This document shows, one piece after another, positions 54,457-63,762 of a DNA stretch of 64,000 nucleotides. A program made the position numbers and the translations under genes. The number at the start of each line of letters is the position of its first letter. The stretch's first letter is position 1. The notes under the pieces were generated by a model. The model was given only the letters and a program-made list of their open reading frames with translations, was not told the origin of the DNA and ran no database searches. This DNA is from JAFEDN01 sp963795715 (lineage in GTDB: Bacteria; Pseudomonadota; Gammaproteobacteria; Coxiellales; Coxiellaceae): NCBI GenBank assembly GCA_963795715.1, contig CAWCIY010000004.1, forward strand, positions 372,001 through 436,000, written 5' to 3'.

Positions 54457-56406
54457 TCAAATGGCAGTAGTCAAAGTTGAATCGACAGTACACCTTTTTT
54501 TTACTGGCTCTTTTTGGACTTTTTTAGAACTCAAGTTTTTTAAAAACTCCGTTAAAGCAGCAGACATTTGTTTTTTTCCTATCAGACTACTATTAGAAAC
54601 CGGTTTCTCTTTAATACTATTAGAAACCAGTTTCTCTTTAAGGGGTTGCGAAGTGACTGAACTTGTTTTTAATTCAGTGTTTTTGATATGTTTAACATCT
54701 TGGAAAAAAGCCACTAAAGTGGATGAAAGATTTTCGCTACTTTTAGAGGGGGGTAACGGTTTTTTTTCGACCGGTAAAGAATGATCTTGAGAAAGGAACG
54801 GATTTGAACTAGTAAAAAGTTTTTGATCGATTTCTTGATTTACTTCTGGCTTGGGACTACTCACGACACACAATTTCTTTTTAGAAGATTCTTTTTCTTT
54901 TTGCTCAGGATTGTGTTTGCGTTTAGCACGCCTAGGCTGCTCTTTAATATAAGTTGGGTTTTCTAAAACTCTCTGACTTTCTACAGTCGGAGTAAAAACT
55001 TCATTAGTACGTAAATCTCTAATTAAGGGAACAGGTATTTTACTTTCCCACGGCTCTCCTGGGCCCTTTCGCCAACCTAAAATCGCCCTCTTAGGTATTT
55101 CTAGAATGTGTACTTCATGATTACGATAAGCTACTGCTCTAGCTTTGTCGGTTTTTTTCGGTTCAAAGTCAGCAATACCCATGAAAGAATCATCATCTAC
55201 GCAAGATCTCAGGGCAATTATTGTGGAATTTTTGGGTATTAAAGCGCCATCAATTAAAATTTCTCCCCCACCTTGCACCTTATAATACGGGTTCAAATCA
55301 CCATTCGACATTTTATAACCAGTAAAATTATTTCCAGAATTTGTAAAACCGATGTGTCGGTTAGAAGTAATAGGAATATTATTTTTTAGAGTGTCGCTGC
55401 AGCAGAAGAAGAATTTCTTGCCGTATAACACCAATAAAAGGCTTCTAGTTTGCAAATTTGATTCTAAATAATTAACCATTTCCTCAAGGTTCTCAAAATT
55501 CCTAAGTATTTTGGGAGGTCTTTTACGTTGTAAGATTTCATTGGAAATGCTTGTGAGGCTAGGTAATTGTAGAGATACCTCACTAGACCCTAAACTAAGA
55601 GTAATTCTTTCAGCTATGGTAATGCTTCGTATCAAATAACGATTAAAAAAATTGCCATAATCATCTTTGATTTTTTCTTCTAATGATATAGGTTCAGGAA
55701 TACAATCTATTCTGACCTCTTTATGAGATCCCTTCGTCTTTTGATAAACCGTACGGTTATGATCTTGTGTCTCCTTTTTAACTATATACTGGTCTTTTAT
55801 GGAAGAAATATTTTGTATGCATCCAATATTTTCTTTATGTTCATCTATAATAAATATTTTTTCACTAATAATAGATAAATCGAAGCCACTGACATCTTGG
55901 ATAATTGCGGCAAATTTTTCAGAATCGAATTTATTGCTTAAACGCACTGATAAGCTTTTTGTTTCAGTTTCTTCCTTACTTTCTGATTGTATACGTTGAT
56001 ATTCCACTTGCTTTACCAAAGATTTCCAAATTTTAAGTATATGGCAAAGAGCCTTTAAAAAAAGCAGGCTCCCTTGATTTTCGTACTGCGGGTTGAAAAA
56101 AATATTAAAACGATTGCTCTTAGATTCCTGATATTTTTCTACAGGTAAGTTACGAAAATCTTTACTATCGACATGTATGGGCCTAATTAAGATATTTTTT
56201 TTGGATTTTAGGAATTGTTTGGTTTCTTTTTCAGTCCAAGTATTGGGAATTTTAGTGAAGATTGCGAAATCAAATTCTTCATGAGTGTAAACAAGTTTGT
56301 TATAAACCTCTCGATAATGTTTTTCAGGAATTTGCGAAGATAAAACAAAGGGGGCGACAGTTTGAAATTGAAGGGCGCTGGTAAAATCTGAGTATTTATC
56401 TTTCAT
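54457..56406 (-). CDS. Large unknown protein with NLS-like motif (candidate effector)
   Basis: 649 residues, no signal peptide or membrane segment. The N-terminal half is helical; at about 350-420 lies a beta-rich stretch (NSGNNFTGYKMSNGDLNPYY, GGGEILIDGALIPKNSTIIA). A bipartite basic segment RRAKRKHNPEQKEKESSKKK (about residues 500-520) resembles a nuclear localisation signal. The C-terminal 120 residues are Ser/Lys-rich with the near-repeat EKLVSNSIKEKPVSNS. I recognise no family. Composition and neighbours suggest a host-targeted protein (inference). Confidence 0.65.
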   Translation of the reverse strand: MKDKYSDFTSALQFQTVAPFVLSSQIPEKHYREVYNKLVYTHEEFDFAIFTKIPNTWTEKETKQFLKSKKNILIRPIHVDSKDFRNLPVEKYQESKSNRFNIFFNPQYENQGSLLFLKALCHILKIWKSLVKQVEYQRIQSESKEETETKSLSVRLSNKFDSEKFAAIIQDVSGFDLSIISEKIFIIDEHKENIGCIQNISSIKDQYIVKKETQDHNRTVYQKTKGSHKEVRIDCIPEPISLEEKIKDDYGNFFNRYLIRSITIAERITLSLGSSEVSLQLPSLTSISNEILQRKRPPKILRNFENLEEMVNYLESNLQTRSLLLVLYGKKFFFCCSDTLKNNIPITSNRHIGFTNSGNNFTGYKMSNGDLNPYYKVQGGGEILIDGALIPKNSTIIALRSCVDDDSFMGIADFEPKKTDKARAVAYRNHEVHILEIPKRAILGWRKGPGEPWESKIPVPLIRDLRTNEVFTPTVESQRVLENPTYIKEQPRRAKRKHNPEQKEKESSKKKLCVVSSPKPEVNQEIDQKLFTSSNPFLSQDHSLPVEKKPLPPSKSSENLSSTLVAFFQDVKHIKNTELKTSSVTSQPLKEKLVSNSIKEKPVSNSSLIGKKQMSAALTEFLKNLSSKKVQKEPVKKRCTVDSTLTTAI

Positions 56407-56730
56407 AGTTTTCGGCCTTTATTGGTTTATTAATGTATTTAAATTAATTAGATAATATGGATACTTTAGTTGCTATTTATTAACAAAATATTAAATTATA
56501 CTTAATTGTTGAGAAAGATCTCTGTAGGGTACAAAGATTATGGCCTTACTTTCGAATTGAAACGCAGTGGCTCATCGCTTTCCTAGGGCGGTTTTAAAAT
56601 ATTGGCGAGGTTTGGGATAAATTGATTCATGAGAATTTTGCGTGCGATAAAATGTCTGAGCCGAGCATCGCGTAAAAACAGGGAAGAAATTCTCGGGATT
56701 GAAAATCCCGGGAATTTCTGAATTACTGAC
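56407..56730. other. Intergenic between candidate effector and sucD
   Basis: It holds the effector gene leader and, at the right end, the suc terminator. No other structure seen. Confidence 0.5.
56685..56718 (-). terminator. Terminator of the sdh-suc operon
   Basis: On the minus strand AGAAATTC and CGGGAT pair with their complements around a four-base loop, 13 bp after the sucD stop, followed by T-rich sequence (CTTCCCTGTTTTT). Confidence 0.72.
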
Positions 56731-57603
56731 TCATCTTAAAAGGGATGCCACCGCTACTCCAATTTCCGCAGGGGATTTTACTGTACGTACTCCGGCAGCT
56801 TCCAATGCTTTGAATTTTTCAGCAGCAGTACCCTTGCCACCAGATATAATTGCACCCGCATGACCCATCCTTTTTCCAGGAGGTGCGGTCACCCCTGCTA
56901 TGTAAGAAACTACGGGTTTGGTGACATTGGCTTTGATAAAAGCAGCCGCTTCTTCTTCAGCACTGCCACCTATTTCTCCCACCATAACAATGGCTTCGGT
57001 TTGTGGATCTTGTTGAAAAAGTTGCAACACGTCGACAAAACTCATGCCCGGAATCGGATCCCCACCAATACCAACACAAGTGCTTTGTCCCAAACCTAAA
57101 GCAGTGGTTTGACTGACTGCTTCATAGGTCAAAGTACCGGAGCGGGAAACAATGCCCACTCTTCCAGGAAGATGAATGTGACCAGGCATAATACCGATTT
57201 TACAGGCGCCAGGAGTAATAATTCCTGGGCAATTTGGCCCAATTAAACGGGATGAAGTACCGCTCAGATATTTTTTAACCACCAGCATATCCTGAACCGG
57301 AATGCCCTCGGTAATACAAACAATTAATTTTATGCCCGACTCCACTGCCTCTAAAATAGAATCTTTGCAATAAGGCGCAGGCACATAAATGACACTGGCG
57401 TCAGCCTGAGTTTTTTCAACCGCTTCACGAACAGTATTGAAAACAGGCAAACCTAAATGTTGTTCACCCCCTTTCCCAGGGGTGACTCCACCCACCATTT
57501 TAGTGCCGTAAGCAATGGCTTGTTCAGAATGAAACGTTCCTTGCTTGCCGGTAAAACCCTGGCAAATCACTTTGGTTGCTTTATTAATTAAAATACTCAT
57601 CAA
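56731..57603 (-). CDS. sucD: Succinate-CoA ligase, alpha subunit
   Basis: 290 residues, standard length. The CoA-binding start (ILINKATKVICQGFTGKQGT FHSEQAIAYGTKMVGG), the SGTLTYE block, GGDPIPG, and the phospho-histidine loop GHAGAIISGGKGTAAEK are all present. It catalyses, with SucC, succinyl-CoA to succinate with nucleotide phosphorylation. It is the last gene of the operon, 167 bp after sucC. Confidence 0.96.
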   Translation of the reverse strand: MMSILINKATKVICQGFTGKQGTFHSEQAIAYGTKMVGGVTPGKGGEQHLGLPVFNTVREAVEKTQADASVIYVPAPYCKDSILEAVESGIKLIVCITEGIPVQDMLVVKKYLSGTSSRLIGPNCPGIITPGACKIGIMPGHIHLPGRVGIVSRSGTLTYEAVSQTTALGLGQSTCVGIGGDPIPGMSFVDVLQLFQQDPQTEAIVMVGEIGGSAEEEAAAFIKANVTKPVVSYIAGVTAPPGKRMGHAGAIISGGKGTAAEKFKALEAAGVRTVKSPAEIGVAVASLLR

Positions 57604-57699
57604 TAATTCCCACTGTATTCTATCTTATTGAATAAAAAAAAATCTCATCCTGATGAGGGATCGCAAGGGAGAGGAGAGCGGAGCGACCTTTCCCTTCAT

Positions 57700-57768
57700 T
57701 GCTGAGCCACAGCTAAGCTGGGGCTCAGCATCCAAACCAGGAAGCAATTTCCGCTTAGCGGAAATTGC
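57700..57768. repeat. Two hairpins between sucC and sucD
   Basis: 57700-57730: TGCTGAGCC pairs with GGCTCAGCA. 57744-57768: GCAATTTCCGC, TTA loop, GCGGAAATTGC, an 11-bp perfect stem ending 2 bp after the sucC stop. There is no T tract. They may tune sucD expression or protect the upstream mRNA. Confidence 0.72.
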
Positions 57769-57770
57769 TG

Positions 57771-58931
57771 TCATGCTGTTAATTCCACTATTTTTTTAGC
57801 GGCCTCAGCAAAGCCTTGCACCGCAACTATATTTAAACCGCTTTCTGCTAATCTTTTGGCCCCTAAATCCGCTCTGTTCCCTTCTAAGCGAGCTACCACC
57901 GGCACTTTCACTCCCACTTCAGCCACTGCGCTGATAATACCGTCGGCAATTAAATCACAACGGACAATACCACCAAAGATATTCACTAAAATACCTTTGA
58001 CGTGTTTGTCAGAAATAATGATCTTAAAAGCTTCTTTCACACGCTCTTCTGTTGCGCCGCCACCGACATCTAAAAAATTGGCCGGTTTGCCGCCATTTAA
58101 TTTAATCAGGTCCATAGTGGCCATTGCCAAACCGGCGCCATTGACCATACAACCAATATCGCCGTCTAAAGAAATATAATTTAAACTCCATTGTTGAGCA
58201 CGATTTTCTCTCTCATCTTCTTGACTGGAATCATGCATTAATCGAAGTTCGGGCTGACGGTAAAGCGCGTTATCATCAATATTAATTTTGCCGTCTAGAC
58301 AGATCAACGCTCCGCTTTTAGTCACTACTAAAGGATTTATTTCCAGTAAACTAAGATCCCGTTCGACAAACAATTGATATAAATTCATTAGAATGTCAGT
58401 AAAAGCCTGCATTTGATTTTGATTTAACCCTAAGCCAAAAAATAATTTCCGGCATTGAAAAGGCAATAAACCAAGAGTCGGATTGACTGTGATGGTTAAT
58501 ATTTTTTCTGGAGTTTTGTGGGCAACTTGTTCTATCTCCATACCCCCTTCGGTAGAGGCCATAAACACCACGCTTTGAGAAGTGCGATCAATGACTGCAC
58601 CCACATATAATTCACGGGCGATCTCAGCAGGTTGTTCAATCAATACTTGATTGATGGGTTGACCATGGGCATCGGTTTGATAGGTTACCAGACGCCGGCC
58701 CAACATATCTTTTACTGCCGCTTGTAAATCCGGGATGTTATCGACAATTTTTACTCCACCTGCTTTTCCCCTGCCACCGGCGTGAACTTGTGCTTTGACT
58801 ACCCAACGGTTGCCGCCGATACGGGTTGCCGTTGTGCCTGCGCTTTCTACATTCCAAACCACTTCTCCAACGGGAACAGGGACACCGTACTGTTTTAATA
58901 ATTGTTTCGCTTGATACTCGTGTAAATTCAT
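57771..58931 (-). CDS. sucC: Succinate-CoA ligase, beta subunit
   Basis: 386 residues. ATP-grasp start MNLHEYQAKQLLKQYGVPVP, AQVHAGGRGKAGGVK, the SLLEINPLVVTKSGALICLD metal/nucleotide region and GCMVNGAGLAMATMD are typical. It pairs with SucD in the TCA cycle. It begins 21 bp after sucB. Confidence 0.96.
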   Translation of the reverse strand: MNLHEYQAKQLLKQYGVPVPVGEVVWNVESAGTTATRIGGNRWVVKAQVHAGGRGKAGGVKIVDNIPDLQAAVKDMLGRRLVTYQTDAHGQPINQVLIEQPAEIARELYVGAVIDRTSQSVVFMASTEGGMEIEQVAHKTPEKILTITVNPTLGLLPFQCRKLFFGLGLNQNQMQAFTDILMNLYQLFVERDLSLLEINPLVVTKSGALICLDGKINIDDNALYRQPELRLMHDSSQEDERENRAQQWSLNYISLDGDIGCMVNGAGLAMATMDLIKLNGGKPANFLDVGGGATEERVKEAFKIIISDKHVKGILVNIFGGIVRCDLIADGIISAVAEVGVKVPVVARLEGNRADLGAKRLAESGLNIVAVQGFAEAAKKIVELTA

Positions 58932-58952
58932 AAATCCTCTTTTTTAGAACGC

Positions 58953-60176
58953 TCAAATCTGCAGTAATAACCGGGCAGGATCTTCTAATAATTCTTTGAT
59001 CACCACTAAAAATTGCACCGCTTCGCTGCCATCGACAATCCGATGGTCATAAGATAAAGCCAAATACATCATTGGCCTTATCACTATTTGTCCTTTTTCA
59101 ACTACGGCGCGTTCGGTAATTTTGTGCATCCCCAAAATAGCGCTTTGTGGAGGATTAATAATGGGAGTTGACATCATTGAACCATATACACCACCGTTGG
59201 TAATAGTAAAAGTACCTCCACTGATGTCTTCCATGGTTATTTTATTATTTTTTACTTTATCGGCAAATTCATGAATGGCTTTTTCTATGTCCGCCATACT
59301 CAAAAGATCAGCATTGCGAACAATCGGCACCACTAAGCCTCGAGGTCCTCCGCCAACAGCAATTCCGATATCATAGTAGTTGTGGTAAATAATGTCTCCA
59401 CCATCTACGGAAGCATTGACTACAGGAAAGCGTTTGAGGGCTTCCACTGCTGCTTTAACAAAAAAGGACATAAAGCCTAAACGAACTTGGTAAGTTTTCT
59501 CAAAACGTTCTTGATAGGTTTTGCGTAATTCCATTATTGGCTGCATATTGACTTCATTGAACGAGGTCAGCATAGCTGTTTCATGCTGGACGCTGACTAA
59601 ACGTTCAGCTATGCGGGCGCGGAGACGGGACATGGGCACACGACTTTCTTGGCGTTCACTGCTCACAACGGGCGTAGAGGCCGCAGCCGGCGAGGGTTGT
59701 TTTTCACCAGCCATTTGCGATTGTAAATAATGCTCTACATCTTCTTTAGTTAATCGGCCATTTTTCCCGGTGGCTTTTATTTTTTTAACATCTAAATTAT
59801 GTTCAGCCATTAAACGGCGAACCGCGGGACTCAGTTCTTCTCCCTCGGGTTTTGCAGCCGCAGTTTTCTTTTCCTCAGTTGCAGGCGCGGACTTTTTTTC
59901 TTCCGCTTTGGAGGGTGCAGTTTTTTCTGAAGCAGCCGCAGATTCTTCTAGTATCGCCAACAACTCCCCTGCTTTGACTGTCTTTCCTTCATTAATGAAA
60001 ATCTTAGTCAGCACACCGTTGTTGGGAGCAGGTACTTCCAGCATAACTTTATCAGTTTCCAAATCCACCAGTTGCTCATCGAGCTTAACCCGATCGCCTG
60101 CTTTTTTATACCATTTTGCAACCGTAGCATCGGCTACGGATTCCGGTAACACCGGCACTTTTATTTCAATAGCCAT
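58953..60176 (-). CDS. sucB: 2-oxoglutarate dehydrogenase E2, dihydrolipoyl succinyltransferase
   Basis: 407 residues. Lipoyl domain with VDLETDKVMLEVPAP (lipoyl-Lys in TDK), an Ala/Pro/Lys-rich linker, peripheral-subunit-binding domain (LSPAVRRLMAEHNLDVKKIK), and acyltransferase domain closing with LSYDHRIVDGSEAVQFL (active-site His and Asp). It forms the core of the oxoglutarate dehydrogenase complex. Confidence 0.96.
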   Translation of the reverse strand: MAIEIKVPVLPESVADATVAKWYKKAGDRVKLDEQLVDLETDKVMLEVPAPNNGVLTKIFINEGKTVKAGELLAILEESAAASEKTAPSKAEEKKSAPATEEKKTAAAKPEGEELSPAVRRLMAEHNLDVKKIKATGKNGRLTKEDVEHYLQSQMAGEKQPSPAAASTPVVSSERQESRVPMSRLRARIAERLVSVQHETAMLTSFNEVNMQPIMELRKTYQERFEKTYQVRLGFMSFFVKAAVEALKRFPVVNASVDGGDIIYHNYYDIGIAVGGGPRGLVVPIVRNADLLSMADIEKAIHEFADKVKNNKITMEDISGGTFTITNGGVYGSMMSTPIINPPQSAILGMHKITERAVVEKGQIVIRPMMYLALSYDHRIVDGSEAVQFLVVIKELLEDPARLLLQI

Positions 60177-60204
60177 TTATATACACCTCTCTAGGCTCAA
60201 AAAT

Positions 60205-63015
60205 TTAGGCTAAAGCGTCTTTGATTAACGCAACCTGTTGTTTTTTATGCAGCGCTGAGTAGCCGCCTGAAGGAGCAGCCATCGGTTCACGGCCAGCATA
60301 CTCCAAGGTTGCGGATTTCGGCAAGCATGCAATGAAGCGATCATACATTATGTACCAGGCCCCCTGATTTTTAGGTTCTTCTTGGCACCATACGACTGTT
60401 TTTGCTTTGGAGTAAAGCGCCAAAGCCTGTTTCAATTCATGTTCCGGGAAAGGATAAAGCTGCTCCAGCCGAATGATGGCAATGTCTTTTTGTTGTTGCT
60501 CACGACGTTTTTCCAGCAACTCATAATACACTTTGCCTGAACACATAATGACTTTGCGTACTTTTTCCGGCGCAATGTCATCAATTTCTCCAATCACTAA
60601 TTGCAATTGCCCCTTGGCTAAATCGTCCAAAGTAGATACAGCCAGTTTATGGCGTAATAAACTTTTCGGGCTCATGACCACTAAAGGGGTGCGGTAAGGC
60701 CGCAGCACTTGTTTTCGCAGCAGATGAAAAATCTGCGCTGGCGTGCTTGGCACAAATACTTGCATGTTTTCCTGAGCGCACAATTGCAAATACCGCTCCA
60801 ATCGGGCCGAAGAATGTTCCGGGCCTTCGCCTTGCTGACCATGCGGTAGTAATAACACTAAACCACATAACCGGCTCCATTTTTGCCAGGCCGAACTTAA
60901 AAATTGATCGATATGCACCTGCGCGACATTGGCAAAATCGCCATATTGCGCTTCCCAAACAACCAAAGCCTCCGGCGCTGCCATAGCGTAACCATATTCA
61001 AAACCCATGGTGCCTGCTTCAGAAAGCAAGGAATCGTAAATATCCATACGGCCTTGATCTTCCGCTAAATGGGCTAAAGGGACATAAGCTTCACCGGTGT
61101 TTTGATCAAATACCGCAGCATGACGATGAAAAAAAGTGCCACGACGGCAATCTTCACCGGAAAAACGAATATGGTGGTTTTGCGCCAATAAAGTTGCATA
61201 AGCCATGGTTTCCGCATAACCCCAGTCTAGCGGTTGTTCCCCAGCCGTCATTTTTTCTCGGGCCTGTATGACCATGGCAACATTGCGCTGCAGCTGAAAC
61301 CCTTGCGGAAGTTGGGTGATCTTTTTACCTAATTCTTGAAGTTTCTTTTTAGGAACAGAGGTATCTACTTGGATAGTCCAAGATTGATTGATGTATGGCG
61401 CCCAATTGGGTGCAGGATAACGTTCCGGAAAATCTTTTTGAGTGACCGGCGCCACCAAACGCCCCTCATCGAGCTGCAACCGGTAATTTTCCCACAACTG
61501 ATCTGCTGCCTGCTGGGTAATAACCCCTTCTTTAACCAACTGACGAGCATAGATTTCTCGAGGAACAGGATGCCGATCAATCACCGCGTACATCAACGGT
61601 TGAGTGGCTCTAGGTTCATCCGCCTCATTATGACCATGCCGGCGATAACAAACTAAGTCAATGACCACATCTTTGCGAAATTTGGTGCGATAATCCATGG
61701 CAATGTAGATGGCTTTAATGGTGGCTTCGACATCATCGCCATTGACATGCAAAATAGGCACATCAATCATTTTAGCCACATCGGAACAATAACGCGAAGA
61801 ACGACTGTCACGAGGATCACTGGTAGTAAAGCCAACCTGGTTATTTACAATGATGTGCACCGAACCACCGACGGTATACGCCCGAGTGTTTGACATACTC
61901 AGGGTTTCCTGAGTAATGCCTTGACCAATAAAAGAAGCGTCGCCATGGATCATCAGCGGGACAGCATAGTTACGATTGGCAGCACTGCCGGGTGACTTGC
62001 GTTCCTGCCGTGCCCGCACTGAACCCATAATGACCGCATTGACGAACTCTAAGTGCGAAGGATTACACATCAATGACAAATGAATATAACCCGAAGGGGT
62101 TTTCATATTGCTGGAAAAACCGTTGTGGTATTTAACATCACCAGTGGTCATGCCATAGTCTTTGGTGCCTTCGAATTCTTGAAATAATTCCAGGGGGGCT
62201 TGTCCCATGATATTTAACAAAACATTCAATCGTCCTCGATGAGCCATGCCGATGACCATTTCCCGTACCGATTGGGAGGCGGCGCGTTTGGCCAGTTCTT
62301 CCATCATTGGAATTAAGGCGTCGGCTCCTTCAATGGAAAATCTTTTTTGGGCAGTATATTTTCGCTCCAAATATTTTTCTAAACCGTCTGCAGCAACTAA
62401 TTTTTGCAAAATGCTCAACTTAGTTTCTTTATCTAAAACAATATTAGACAGTTTTTTCTCCATGTATTCACGCAACCAGGCGCGTTCTTCTTCGTCACTG
62501 ATGCGGGTATACTCAATGCCGATAGAACCACAATAAATCTTGCGTAAAGTTTCATAAATTTCACGTAAAGTGGCTTTTTCTTGGGGCAGAACTCCTCGGG
62601 TTAGAAATACCTGGTCCGCATCCGCGGGCCCTAAATAGTAATAACTGAGCTCCAGACGTGGGTCTATCGGTTCTTCAAATCCTAAGGGATTAATTTTGGC
62701 GTTGAGATGGCCAAAACGGCGGTAAGAAATGATCAGATAATCGACCGCTTCCTGACGCGGAGTGGTGGCAACCCCGGTGGTAACGGTTTTAGGTTGACGC
62801 GCCATTTGCCTGAGCTGTTCTTGAATCCGCGCGTGTGACACTTCCTGTAATGGCGCATTGACTTGACCATTGGCCAAAACAGTAAAATAACTGCACCATT
62901 CTTCGCTGACTGAATTAGGATCTTGTAAAAATTGTTCGTATAAAGACTCTATATAGGCGGCGTTGCCACCGGATAAATAGGAGGTCAACTGCCAAGATTT
63001 TAAAGAACTAGACAT
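60205..63015 (-). CDS. sucA: 2-oxoglutarate dehydrogenase E1
   Basis: 936 residues, standard size. The N-terminal ALNGNAAYIESLY-type start (here SGGNAAYIESLYEQFLQDPN), VIGMAHRGRLNVL, GDASFIGQGITQETL (thiamine-diphosphate site), CYRRHGHNEADEP, and the late LVLLLPHGQQGEGPEHSSAR are present. It decarboxylates 2-oxoglutarate and passes succinyl to SucB. Start 24 bp downstream of sdhB. Confidence 0.97.
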   Translation of the reverse strand: MSSSLKSWQLTSYLSGGNAAYIESLYEQFLQDPNSVSEEWCSYFTVLANGQVNAPLQEVSHARIQEQLRQMARQPKTVTTGVATTPRQEAVDYLIISYRRFGHLNAKINPLGFEEPIDPRLELSYYYLGPADADQVFLTRGVLPQEKATLREIYETLRKIYCGSIGIEYTRISDEEERAWLREYMEKKLSNIVLDKETKLSILQKLVAADGLEKYLERKYTAQKRFSIEGADALIPMMEELAKRAASQSVREMVIGMAHRGRLNVLLNIMGQAPLELFQEFEGTKDYGMTTGDVKYHNGFSSNMKTPSGYIHLSLMCNPSHLEFVNAVIMGSVRARQERKSPGSAANRNYAVPLMIHGDASFIGQGITQETLSMSNTRAYTVGGSVHIIVNNQVGFTTSDPRDSRSSRYCSDVAKMIDVPILHVNGDDVEATIKAIYIAMDYRTKFRKDVVIDLVCYRRHGHNEADEPRATQPLMYAVIDRHPVPREIYARQLVKEGVITQQAADQLWENYRLQLDEGRLVAPVTQKDFPERYPAPNWAPYINQSWTIQVDTSVPKKKLQELGKKITQLPQGFQLQRNVAMVIQAREKMTAGEQPLDWGYAETMAYATLLAQNHHIRFSGEDCRRGTFFHRHAAVFDQNTGEAYVPLAHLAEDQGRMDIYDSLLSEAGTMGFEYGYAMAAPEALVVWEAQYGDFANVAQVHIDQFLSSAWQKWSRLCGLVLLLPHGQQGEGPEHSSARLERYLQLCAQENMQVFVPSTPAQIFHLLRKQVLRPYRTPLVVMSPKSLLRHKLAVSTLDDLAKGQLQLVIGEIDDIAPEKVRKVIMCSGKVYYELLEKRREQQQKDIAIIRLEQLYPFPEHELKQALALYSKAKTVVWCQEEPKNQGAWYIMYDRFIACLPKSATLEYAGREPMAAPSGGYSALHKKQQVALIKDALA

Positions 63016-63039
63016 GTGGGTTTACCTTTATTTCTTTAC

Positions 63040-63762
63040 TTAATCTGTATTATGAAGCATATCCCTGCGAATTTTAGCAATGGCTTCGGAGGGATTTAAA
63101 CCCTTTGGACAAACATCAGCACAATTCATAATGGTGCGGCAACGAAATGCACTGTATGGATCTTTTAAAGCTTCTAATCGAGCGGCTGTTTCTGTGTCCC
63201 TGCTATCCGCAATAAATCGGTAAGCATTCAACAAACCGGCTGGTCCGATAAACTTTTCCGGATTCCACCAATAAGAAGGGCATGAACTGGTGCAACAAGC
63301 GCACAAAATACATTCGTACAAACCGTCCAAGCGTGCACGTTCATCTGGCGACTGTAGCCTTTCAGTTTCAGGCGGCGGGTTACTATTTTGCAGATAGGGT
63401 TTCACCTTTTCGTACTGGGTGAAAAACTGAGTCATGTCGACTATTAAATCGCAAATGATGGGAAAGCCCGGCAAAGGATTTAAAACAACCCGGTTAGGTA
63501 AATCCCGCAATTTAGTGATACAAGCTAAACCATTTCTGCCATTAATATTCATACCGTCAGAACCGCAAACCCCCTCACCGCAGGAGCGTCGAAATTTCAA
63601 AGTAGGATCTAGGATTTCTTTAATGGTTTCCAAGGCGTTGAGTAACATAGCGCCTTTTATTTTGCTGGTTTCCAGTTCATATTCCTGTATGTGCACTGGT
63701 TTATTATCTTCAGGATTGTAGCGACTAATCGCAAAGGTCATTTTACGTGATTTTTTACTCAT
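63040..63762 (-). CDS. sdhB: Succinate dehydrogenase iron-sulfur subunit
   Basis: 240 residues. The [2Fe-2S] ligands lie in RRSCGEGVCGSDGMNING... C, and the [4Fe-4S]/[3Fe-4S] ligands in CILCACCTSSCPSYWW and CRTIMNCADVCPKGLNP. It carries electrons from SdhA to the membrane quinone site. The start overlaps the end of sdhA by 8 bp. Confidence 0.97.
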   Translation of the reverse strand: MSKKSRKMTFAISRYNPEDNKPVHIQEYELETSKIKGAMLLNALETIKEILDPTLKFRRSCGEGVCGSDGMNINGRNGLACITKLRDLPNRVVLNPLPGFPIICDLIVDMTQFFTQYEKVKPYLQNSNPPPETERLQSPDERARLDGLYECILCACCTSSCPSYWWNPEKFIGPAGLLNAYRFIADSRDTETAARLEALKDPYSAFRCRTIMNCADVCPKGLNPSEAIAKIRRDMLHNTD

